Of a DNA stretch of 64,000 nucleotides, positions 1 to 9,616 are shown piece by piece. Below the pieces are notes generated by a model. It was not told the origin of the DNA and made no database searches. It saw only the letters and a list, made by a program, of their open reading frames with translations. The translations under genes and the position numbers were made by a program. Origin of the DNA: Rallus limicola (Eukaryota; Chordata; Aves; Gruiformes; Rallidae); NCBI GenBank assembly GCA_022605955.1, contig JAKCOZ010000001.1, positions 100,348,211-100,412,210 of the forward strand. The letters are read 5' to 3'. Within the stretch, counting starts at the first letter, position 1. Each line of letters begins with the position of its first letter.

Positions 1-741
1 GAAACCATAGGTTTCCTTATTAAGGAACACAAAAAAAGTTAGTGGTGTTAATAACACTGTTGTGGCTACAGCATGAAATCTACAAAACAAAAATGAGAGG
101 AATAGAAAATAGCAAAACTCTTCCAGAATAAAACCATTATTTCAGACATTTGGCCAAAGACAAAATATGTTTTCCATTGCTAGCAGATGCTTGAACAAAG
201 CTGTTCATGGTTTGATTTTCTATTCTAGGAGAAATGAATCTTTTCATAGACTAATCACTTACAGTTGTTTTGTAAGAAAAAAGCCATTTTCTGTGTGCAG
301 CCATTCCAATTTAAGATGCTTTTAATAGAAATCTTTGTCAGCAAAATTATTTTTCTTAATGATTTTTCTATCTTATTTCTGCTTGAATTGCTGTTGATTA
401 GGCAAGTTTGAAGTTACAGCTTAATACTTGGAAGTCTTTGTACAGCCATGGATGCTCATTTAGGATTCATAGTGTAAGGCCTTAAGGACTGTTAAGGCAT
501 ATTCTTGCAGAAGCAAAGAGCTGCTTTCCTTTTTTATAGGACTCCTTTCAAGAGTGGGACTTGGGGTTTCTTTTGGTTTTTCTTCTTCCAAGCCCTTTAC
601 AGCCTCAGGGTTTTTCTTCCACATTTGAGATTTTGGGGCTGTTTTTTTTTTTTTCTCAGACATCCTGTCACTGAAAGGAACAAACAGTGAAGGATCTTAG
701 TGTTTCTGAAACACAAATAATATTATTATTCTGTCTCCATT

Positions 742-773
742 AAAAAAAAAATAAAAATAAAAAAAAAAAAAGA
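742..773. repeat. A-rich low-complexity tract
   Basis: A run of almost pure A, interrupted by single T residues, lies here. It is not preceded by a recognisable retroposon, so it is called only as low complexity. Confidence 0.85.
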
Positions 774-2756
774 GAGCCATATAGGAACAGTACAGCATAT
801 TCCTATAGGATATGCCTGAATCTATTAAGAATACCAGTTAAGCTTCCCAGTGTCATTAGCTTGGAAGCAATTTTGTTCTTGCGCTAGATTGTATTTGAAG
901 ATTTGTTTGATTTGTTAAGTAGTGGAAGGATGGTTGTACACATAAATTTGCATGATTGGTGTTTATATGATAAATTTTCAAAATGTAGGTATGATAGACG
1001 CCATTACAATATGCAGCAAAACCAAGTAATGTTGATGTATAGAAATTACTCATAGAAGAGAAGAAACAAATGAGTCTTATCTGGCATTTGATATTAGTTC
1101 CATTCCATACATTTCTTCTGTTTTAATAAAAAAGTTAAATACTTTATGAATATGCAACATGTAACATTTCATTTAGAAAAAGGTTTAAGTATTGTATTTT
1201 GAGTTAATGTTGCATCTTTGTGCTGTGCCATAGCTGAAATCCACATATCCCATATTCTATGACTCATATATAGGGGCCACACGAGTTGTAGTGTACATAA
1301 GTACATGTTATCCTGTGATAACGGTGCCCCAGTGAGAAAGAGGCCCAAGTATGCCATGGAGAGATAATAGTCCATTCAACACAAAGCATGGGGAGCACAT
1401 GAGATACAGCTGTGGCTTGTATTAAGGTTGAGCTGATTTAAATGGCACATGTGGCTTTGATTTATTTCAAATGGAAAGAGATCCCCAGCTGAAAACAGTG
1501 AGTTTTATCTGAAACTTTTTTCCACTGTTTCCAGTGTTGCAGGGATGGCAGCATACTCTTTTCCTGTATTTTCTCAGCACACTCAGCTTAGGTATTGTCT
1601 TCTTGCATTTTAAGGCCTGGAAGTGGAATATGGCTGTTCTTTTTCTCATTTCTTGCCAATTTATAATAGCTGGTTCGACTGTTAAATGTGTTATTTCTTG
1701 AATATTTATACTATATTTTGGTATCTTGCTATTTTGATTTGATATCTAAGTATCTTCTAGGTACTTAAACACCCAAACAATACAAATAGTCTGAACTTTT
1801 TCAAGAGCTTCTTTAAATCCCTGAGTTCACCGAATCTTTGAGTATTTTGTGATCTTATTTGTTTGCATAAGATTTCGGGCTTTACTTCGCATATGGGAGT
1901 TTTGTGAATTTATAGAGATATGTCTTTTATTCCTTTTAAATGATTACTCTTCAGGGTTTTTGTGTCATACAGGGTTTGGGGGATTTCGTGGTTAATTGTT
2001 TTTAGGGTTTTTTTCAGTAAGGTGTAAGACAGACAGAATAAGTTTTTTATTCTGTTCAAAGTCAGAAAAGAATTTACTTACAAGAGCCAGTCCAGAGATA
2101 GTTATGCTTTCACTGTCCAAATGGCTGAAATGCAAACCTGTTTAGGGTTAATGTTTTACAAAACATTCTGTAGTTTCAGGTATCATCAACAGTTTGTGTC
2201 CTCCCAGAAATGCAAAGACCATTAACTGAGACTTCACTACTCCTCTTCACTACTCATCACTGTGTTTTTATTTCACAGGGAAATTACAGAAAGTTATTAC
2301 TTCTATATTTTTACAGACTATGCCCTGATATCTTTTTCCTGCCTTCTTAGAAATCACAAGTAAGACTTTAGATGGCAAAATCTGACAGTGAGTGCTGGAC
2401 CAGTCACATCAGAGAAAGTATGTAAGAAATCTGTAAGATGGATGAAGACATAGTCCTGGTATAGAAATGTAGCCAGCTCTCATTATCTATGGGTAGTGTA
2501 TCTGGGTTGCAAATTAAAAAAGCTGTGGATACAGAGATAAGGTGGTGGTCACGTGGAGACTCTCGAGTGAGGCAGGATTTGTTAACGCGACTGCAGCACC
2601 GTGCAGGCATAATTACATTTCTTCCAAGGGCTACTCAGTAATACAGTCAACTTTTAAGCAGCACCATAAGCTGCTAAGCTCTGAGGCCATTTCCAGCTTT
2701 TCCCCTGACTAACATCTTCAAAACACTACGTAAACTTACTTTCTATAGTAAAAATT

Positions 2757-2815
2757 GTTAATGACAATACTAGAACAAAAAACATTCTTGTGTTAATGAT
2801 AATATTAGAACAAAA
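2757..2815. repeat. Short tandem duplication, 35-bp period
   Basis: Two copies of a segment beginning GTTAATGA and ending TAGAACAAAA occur at 2757 and 2792, with two differences (C/T) in the shared part. This is a local tandem duplication of about 35 bp, with the second copy partial. Confidence 0.8.
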
Positions 2816-4879
2816 TATCCTCTCAAGTACTTTATATGTGCATTTTTTGTCATCTCTGGCTTAACAGGAGACCAGTCAGTGTAGGATTCATTACATAAAT
2901 TCTGAAGTAATTAATAAGCCAGTAACTGTGGATGTGTTTTTAGTATCAATGAGGAGGAGTAGAAACCTCCAGTAGAACTATCAGACTACCATATTGTCAA
3001 CACCCACTCATCTGTGCAAACTAGTTGACTGGCCATGATGGCACAGGCAACTCATACTAACAGGTATCATGACAAATAGTATTGCAGCCTGGAGATTTTT
3101 AAGACAGTATGTCAAAAATGAGGGCAAATCATTTAAAGTTGTTGCTTTTGCTCTGTCTGAAACTGCAAATAAGGTGAAAATGTTTGAGTGGGTATCATAA
3201 CTGGCATCCGTGCAGATCTCCAGAGAGCTATCACGTGGTGCCAAATCCTAGAGAGCGCAAGATAGTTCAAGTAGTATTAGGTCTTGTACATTGACAACAC
3301 TTATCAATACATCATGTGTGTGTTAGCCATGAACATAGTTGATTCTCTGTGGAGAAGCCATCACTGGGGATGGGAAAGCCCTACACTCTCAAGTGTGGGG
3401 GGTTGCAGGAGCAGAACACGGGGTACCTATACATAAAGTGAGAAGGCCTGTTCAGTAGGATTTTTCGTCTCTGTCACCACAGCTAGTGGAGCAAATCTCA
3501 AAATGAAAAATCCGCAGTAAAATGCGGTTAAATGGATCCCCCAAATACTGTTGTAAATAGTCACGGACCTTTAATTTTGTATCCATACGTTTTGTGTAAT
3601 CGGTGGTAGGTTTTTTCCCAGCTGTATGGATTATGATGCATATAAGTACACTAGAAAGTTTCAATAGCACAAAAGTATTCACTATGCTGAAGTCAGCAGT
3701 TCCTTTCCAGAAGAGATGCTAAGAAAATCAAGAATCTTTATGCAAAAAGCAGTGAATGACAGGACCAATATTAAAATATATTAGATCACTGTTTTCTTGC
3801 AAGTGAGGTTAAAGAGAGGAACAAACAGAAATCAATTTTCCTCAGTTCTTCTCATACAGATGCATGTTCTTACTAGAAGAAATGTGTAACAGTCTCAAAT
3901 TTAAGGGAAACATTGTGAGGATCTGACCAGAATAAATACTGCCTACCAGAACTGAATTCCACGCTGGAGCAGTCACCAGAAGAGTAAGCAGGCAAAGTGT
4001 TTATAGACCCCATCTAAAAGTTACTGATGTGGAAATGTCACTGTGGATGATCTAAGGAACAAATTGGTTTGTAGAAATAGGGGTATGGTTCCGGTTTCCT
4101 TCATATTGGTGTAAATCTGGCTGGATTTCTGAAGTGAGCTGAGTTACATTGGGGTATTTAATTGAAGGTGTTCAGTCAGTGTTTTACTCCTTTTAATGTT
4201 GCTACACTTTCACATTTATGCTAAAGTGAATCAAGGGACTTTTTTGGAATCAGAATCAGATCTACTGTATTAACTAACTGCTGGGAACTTGTTTATGGAA
4301 ATTAATTTCAAATATTATGCAGGAAAAACCATAAGGGGTACATTTTAATTGTGACTCGTGCGTGAAGATTTGGCTGAATAACTCCCATTAACAATAATAA
4401 TAGTTGCAGAATTAATTTCCTTCTAGGTCCTGCTAAAAATTCACCCAAGGACATTTTCTACACCTTCAGGTTCAGATCCTCTTTATATTATAAAATAGAG
4501 AACTTCTTGTGCAATCATTGCTGGAAGAGTCTACCCTGAATAGCAATTTATTTAAAATTTATTATTGTAGTTATTATTACAAATATTATTGTAACTATTA
4601 TTATAACTGTAGCTACATCACAGGTTTTTGTTTATTGCTTAATTGTTTTCAAATCTCCATTTTAATTACAATAACTGAAAATAGTTTCTGGGAGTTATTT
4701 GGGAAAAGTGATAAAATATTTACACTTGTTAATATAAAATACATATTTCTTTAGTAATATACAATTTTAGCAGAAGATTGGAAGAAGAAGAAAGTTTTCC
4801 AAAATCATATTTAAGTTAAGATTAGTTTTATGCAGAGAAAATCTGCAGACAGGGCTCTTGAACCAGCCTTACTGCAATT

Positions 4880-5350
4880 GTGCTGCTCTTGGCTGGGAAA
4901 GATTTGATTTTCTTCACAGTAACCACTACAGGGATGTGTTTTAAGTTTGTGCAGAAAGAAGTGTTGATAACACAGAAATATTTTCATCACTGTTTAGCAG
5001 TGCTTACAGACTTGAGGCCTTTTCTCCTTCTCACCCCACACATCAGTGGGTAGGCTGGGGGTGCACAAGAAGTTGGGAGGGACACAGCCAGGAGAGCTGG
5101 CCCCAACTGACCAATGGGATATTCCATACCATATGATGTCTTGCTCTGCATATAAGGGGCTGGGAGAAGAGAAAGAAGGGGGGTACATGTTTGTTTTGAT
5201 GGAGTTTGTCTTCCCAAGTCACCGTTAGGTGGGACGGAGCCCTGCTCTCCTGGTCATGGCTGAATACCTGCCTGCCCATAGGCAGCAGGGAACGAATTCC
5301 TTGTTTTGCTTTACTTGCATGCACAGCCCTTTGCTTTACCTATTAAGTGG
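4880..5350 (+). mobile_element. Solo LTR fragment of an avian endogenous retrovirus, 3' end missing
   Basis: This is the same LTR family as the reverse-strand copy at 53323-53890; the two match over most of this length. Shared blocks, in order, are the GGCTGGGA..AGATTTGATTTTCTTC start, the TGCAGAAAGAAGTGTTGATA block, the GCAGTGCTTACA block, the GCCTTTTCTCCTTCTCAC block, the promoter-like CCAAT/TATA part, and the CTGCCTGCCCATAGG and TTGCTTTACCTATTAA blocks. The family's 3' end (GGCTGGGACAAAACCATGACA-like) is absent: the match stops just after CTATTAAG near 5347 and a different LTR begins at 5357. No internal retroviral sequence is attached. Family name is not assigned; ERVK-type is inferred from the related copy's 6-bp flanking repeat. 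Confidence 0.8.
5111..5156 (+). promoter_or_regulatory. CCAAT box and TATA box of the 4.9-kb LTR
   Basis: A CCAAT pentamer at 5111-5115 is followed about 36 bp later by TATAAG at 5151-5156, the usual spacing of a retroviral U3 promoter. The equivalent positions in the copies at 15553-16026 and 53323-53890 read CCAAA and lack a clean TATA, so this copy appears to have kept the better promoter core. Whether it is active cannot be told from sequence. Confidence 0.5.
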
Positions 5351-5356
5351 CCTTTA

Positions 5357-5465
5357 TGTCTTGGCTCTGGCCAGGCCAGAGTTACCCTCCCTGAGCAGGC
5401 AGCACAGGTGAGCTGAGTTAGACTTGGCTGTTTTCCACACCACCTGGCATCACTCCCCATAAGTT
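5357..5465 (+). mobile_element. Fragment of a second LTR family (5' part)
   Basis: From TGTCTTGG at 5357 through the CCACCTGGCATCACTCCCC block, this matches the reverse complement of the LTR at 21991-22362 (shared blocks CAGGCCAGAGTTA, CAGCACAGG, GCTGAGTTAG, TGTTTTC..ACCACCT). Similarity fades after about 5465. It directly abuts the truncated LTR ending near 5350, giving a chimeric junction of two LTR families. Confidence 0.65.
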
Positions 5466-5782
5466 TCGGGCCTCTAACCCACAACTCTTGGATTAACAGT
5501 TCCATTCTCTACTGCTACCCCAGCCCTTCAAGCCCCAAGTTTGGCACTGAAAAGAGGACTGTTGTTGTCCTGGAGCTGTGCCAAATCACCTCTCTCTGAC
5601 AAAGCCCCTTTTATGGGGGAGTGATTCTTCATTGAAAACTGACAGAAGGAATAACTTCAGAGATCCTGTTGGCCTGTCATCTCTGAAAGTCTCATGCTGC
5701 TGTGAGAAGCATGTGGAAATTTATGCATCCTTTGAAAGTCAGGGGTTCAAGGTCAGCTTGTGTTTTGATCCTGACTTTATGG
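5466..5782. other. Unassigned sequence next to LTR fragments
   Basis: A moderately GC-rich stretch with no coding signal. A CTTTTATGGGGGAGTGAT segment near 5609 resembles the CCTTTTATGGGGGAGTGATG segment near 22262 in the LTR at 21991-22362, so part of this may be rearranged LTR sequence. Confidence 0.4.
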
Positions 5783-5835
5783 TCATAGAAACATAGAATG
5801 ATTTGGGTTGGAATGGACATAATCTTCTTCCAGTA
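5783..5835 (-). mobile_element. CR1 LINE, 3' tip only
   Basis: The sequence CATAGAATGATTTGGGTTGG followed by AATGGACATAATC is the reverse complement of the conserved CR1 3' terminus (CCAACCCAAAtCATTCTATG). Only about 50 bp remain, which fits the extreme 5' truncation common for CR1. Confidence 0.8.
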
Positions 5836-7821
5836 ATGTAGAATTCTAAATTCTAGATGTCTAAAACCTTGAGTGGGGCACCAGAAAATAAAGCTAGATG
5901 GGTTAAAAGAGTTACAACAGAAAGTTGAGAGCCTTCATATTAAACTGCTTAGTTAACATCACTGCAAGGGACTGGTGCTTTTAAAATGGACTGTCCAGTG
6001 GTGGTAATTTAAAATATTTATATACTGCTCCTTGTTCCAAACATCTGTAATAAGGGGAATTCCAGTATTTCATTTACATCCCTTATACTGGGAAACAGAA
6101 CTGAAATAGACACATTTTAGAAATTGCTGTTTTGAGCTTTGTGAATCATATAGCCCAGCCCCACACACAGAGCGGAATGAAAATTTTTGATTCTAAGGTG
6201 GTATGTGATGGCTCATCCAGAGAAGGATTACTGCGGGGCACTTTCTGATTGATTATTTGATTATTTCATCAGACTCTGCCAATGCAAGATGGAAAGAAAA
6301 AAAAAAAAAAAAAAGCTTTGATTTAGTAAAAATGTAATAATGAAATGAAACAAAACCCAAAACACAAAAGACCTAAAATATTTTGATATAAAATATTTTT
6401 TTCTAATGAAGTAGGAAAACTTTAGGTTTGGCTTTGGCACTGTCACACTTTGATAGAATTTCTGTGGACAGGACTTTCCATAAATTAATTGTTGACATTT
6501 TCTGCAAGTTATTTTGTAGCACAATCCTGACAGAAAGCAAATGTCATCCTTTCATATATTCCACTGCCACCATATCAGATTGGGATTTTCTGATCATAGA
6601 AAAAAGGTTTAAATCCCCACTCCCTGCCAACCTTTCCCCCTGTCCCCTCAACCAATGCTCCAAGAATTAAACTCTTGGATATGGGTGAGGTGAAAAGAAT
6701 GCTAGAAACTTGGAGTTTTCACAGTGTAAGCAACTGGATTTTGTTGGATTATACTGCTTGATCTACAGCTTTGGAATCACCAGAAATAAATTTCATCATG
6801 AGTCCTAGTAATCTTCAAAAATTGGTGCCTAGGTGGGATACAGAAGCAACCCAGAAGAAACTTAGGATGAAAGATGAAGCTGATTGATACTAATTCAGTG
6901 TTAGGATGTCACCTTAGTATTATTTTTGAGGTTTTGTGCCTCTGTGTTTCTCTGCATTGAAATCTTCTGCCTCTTTTTAAAGCTGAGTTTATCAGGAAAG
7001 CATAGCTGATGATGTAATTTACATAGGTTTTTACATTGGGCTCAAATGCTAAAGATAAAGAAAAAAATGCCACAGAAAACAATCCTCAGAAATTGCAGCA
7101 AATGAATGGTGTCCAAATCTTGTAGCAGCTGGTATTTTGATACTAATCTGTCAAACTGCAGGTGCCAAGTCATTAAACTCTGTGACCTATGCTTCCTCAT
7201 CAGTGTAGAAAACTAAAATTATTCAACCTGTGACTAACAAGGACATTTTTATTGGCTATCAAACCAGAAAAGAGGAGAGATTTTTGCTTGTAGGTTGTTT
7301 TTGATGCCCTAAGCCTTCACCAGCTCTGGATGTTCATTTGGAGATGAAAGAAATGCAAGCAGTTTGGCTGCCTAAATTATCTCTCCAATACTGTACCTTC
7401 ATACATTACTTTAACCTGGTATTTCTGGAATAAACTTTGCATCAGGAGGCTTAAATGGTATGTATGGGAGAGAATTTTGAGCCTCAGGGCAGATAAACAT
7501 GTACACATATGTATGTATTTCTGCTATCACCAAAGCTGTTTGTCTTTTGAGTATCAAAGAAAACGTGGACTTCTCTGGATGTTGCCACCTTACTTGCTTT
7601 CAGTGTGTGTCAAGATGTTTACTCATCTTTCCCACAAATGAAAGAAAAATCATACATCCAAAATATGCTTCAGCATGTATTTATGCTAATGAGAATTATT
7701 TTGGATGGGGAAGAATTCGACAGATACTAAAAAAAAGACTTGGAAAGTTGTCTAAATCTTTCAGTCTGTATTCCAGTTTCAATAAATGAGAAGATATTAC
7801 CCAATATATGCACAACTCTTG
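5836..7821. other. Unique AT-rich non-coding sequence
   Basis: No gene or dispersed repeat is recognised. There is an 18-base A run at 6297-6314. Open frames are short (96 codons or fewer) and unlike any known family. Confidence 0.65.
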
Positions 7822-8975
7822 TTACCTTTTTCAGCTGAAAAAGGGAGAAAATATCTATTGGGAGGCTTAGGATTCAAGATAAGGACAGCGGGATCACTTT
7901 CCAATTAGTGCAATGGGCAAAACAGACTCGGCACAGAATAAAGGAAAAGTGATTTATCACACTACAACTACACTCCCAGTGAACCAGAGTCGAGTAATGA
8001 GAAGAGTGGCCAGGTCTTAAAGCACCTTCCCCCCACCCCTCCCTTCTTAGCAGACAGAAACTTCATTCACTATCTTACTCCCTTCTTTCCCTCCCAACAT
8101 GGTGATGGGAGGGGCTAGAAATGGGGTGTGGGGTTCTGGTCAATTACTCACAAGCTGCTTTCCTTCCCCAGATCTTAACACTTCTACTTCCCCTCCACCC
8201 CTCCCTTCTTTGCAAACTTTAATCATAAATTTGCTCCTTTCTTACCCCCCATCATGGCACAGGGTGGGGCAGGGAATGGGGAATGGGGGTTTTCGGTCCA
8301 TTCTTCCTGAGTTGTCCTTCTCCTTACCTGGGGGGGTCGGAATTCCACACATACACCCTTCCCCTGCTTCACCGTGGGGTCCCACCCATGGGAGACAGTC
8401 CTCCACAAGCTTCTCCAGTGTGAGTTCTTTCTACTGGAGAGTCATCTCCTCACCATGAGCCTCAGCACGGCTCCCTTCCATGGGGTGCTGACCTTTGGGC
8501 CCAGACTCCCTCAGCCTGGTCCCCCACAGAGTCACAAGTGCCCCGGCAAACCTGCTGAAGTGTGGACCAATCTCTTCACAGGCTGTAGATGTCTCTGCTC
8601 CCTGTCCTTATCCATGGGCTGCGAGGAGACACCTGCTCCACCATGGTCTTCTCCAAGGAGTGCAGGGGAATCTCTCTCTCTGGCACCCGGAGTTACTCAT
8701 TCTTCCACCCCCTCCCTCCTTCTTTCCTGGTCTTGATGTCTTCACAGCTTGTTACATGTTCTCACTCCCTTCTCTGGTGGAAAAACGTGTCTGCCTGCAG
8801 TTTTTTTCTCCTAAATGTGATTCCCAGAGGCGCTGGGACCATCGCTGATGGGCTCAGCCCTGGCCAGCAGCAACTCTGGCCTTGAATCGGACGATGTTTA
8901 CTTTCTGGGGCCTGCAGAGAGCTTCTAGCTACTGCTTGCAGAAGCCACCTTGGCAGCACAGGTAAGCAAAACTGC
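7822..8975 (-). mobile_element. ERVL-type LTR, reverse orientation, both ends eroded
   Basis: This aligns block by block with the complete solo LTR at 29376-30499: the GGCTTAGGATTCAAGATAAGGACAG start, AACAGACTCGGCACAGA, CCAGAGTCGAGTAATGAGAAG, CACCCCTCCCTTCTT, the AGGGAATGGGGAATGGGGGTT block, the CCACCCATGGGAGACAGTC block, and GATTCCCAGAGGCGCTG near the far end. The outer ends are missing: on the plus strand the TGGTTTGACCC left end (the LTR 3' end) is absent, and the right end stops short of the ACTACAACA terminus. Several overlapping frames of about 100-120 codons occur on the plus strand, antisense to the LTR; they come from its GC-rich composition and have no family match. No internal provirus sequence flanks it. 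Confidence 0.85.
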
Positions 8976-9354
8976 CTCACTATTTCAGTTCAAATATGCA
9001 CTTCGCAATAAATGAATAAATGTTGTAATACATTAGTGAATGATACATTATTAGAAGATCTGTTTGCCTCAATTCAGAATTGTTTTCACTGAATCTTGTT
9101 AAACTGAAGCATGAAAATGACATGTGACAGTACCTAAAATATAGTAAAGCCTTTACCAATTTTGAAAGTGCAGCCAATCTAATCAGAAAATGATCAAAGA
9201 GCTACTTTCAGTGAAGGTTCCATTGATTGGATGTTGTTTGGAAACTAAAAAAGAAAAGTAGCAACTAGCCTTATTTAACCACAAGACTTCATTAGATTGA
9301 TTCCTTTTCACCATGAGATTATAATTTATAGTACCTCAATAAGCAATTGTTCAG
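8976..9354. other. Non-coding sequence upstream of the exon candidate
   Basis: AT-rich sequence with no repeat recognised. Stop codons occur in all plus-strand frames. The last bases (TTGTTCAG, ending 9354) form a plausible but weak splice acceptor without a long pyrimidine tract. Confidence 0.5.
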
Positions 9355-9616
9355 AAAACACTTAGAAGACAATTCCAATGTTACAACTGTTGACATCTAT
9401 GTTCCCTATCAGGTTTTTGAGGCTGTTCTGTCAAAGCTGAGAGCTCAAATCAAGGGGATGCTTTCTGATTACAACTACCCCTGCCCACTCCTCCTTCTAA
9501 AAGAGGAGTCATCAGAGTCAAATGGAGTTTGCTTTAAAGTTGATACTGAAAAAATTAGTCAATACCCAACAAAGGAAGACATCCTTTACAGTCTGAGAGT
9601 GGAAGAAGAGAGATAA
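9355..9616 (+). CDS. Candidate terminal coding exon or exon-like relic, product unknown
   Basis: A frame open from 9332 to the TAA stop at 9614-9616 gives about 87 residues from 9356 that read like genuine protein. The middle has hydrophobic alternation typical of a folded domain (IYVPYQVFEAVLSKLRAQIK), followed by a PCPLLLLKEESSE segment and a charged end (YSLRVEEER). There is no ATG near the beginning, so it would be entered by splicing: the AG at 9353-9354 is the best acceptor, making 9355 the third base of a split codon. That acceptor has a poor pyrimidine tract. An AATAAA lies at 9910-9915, about 300 bp past the stop, as a possible polyadenylation signal. I do not recognise the family. 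Alternatives are a decayed retrocopy fragment or chance. No other exon of the same gene was found in the window. Confidence 0.4.

Larger units (their letters stand above)
1..4870. other. Unique AT-rich non-coding sequence
   Basis: No recognisable gene or dispersed repeat is seen here. Open frames are all short (81 codons or fewer), lack any protein-family signature and occur on both strands as expected by chance in AT-rich DNA. An A-rich tract lies at about 742-773, a short duplicated segment at 2757-2815, and a TTATTA/TTGTAA-rich low-complexity patch at about 4560-4612. It could be intron or intergenic; nothing in the sequence separates these. Confidence 0.7.

Noticed and set aside
5043..5324. 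Several overlapping frames near 5.0-5.5 kb
   Set aside because: All lie in LTR fragments and have no coding identity.
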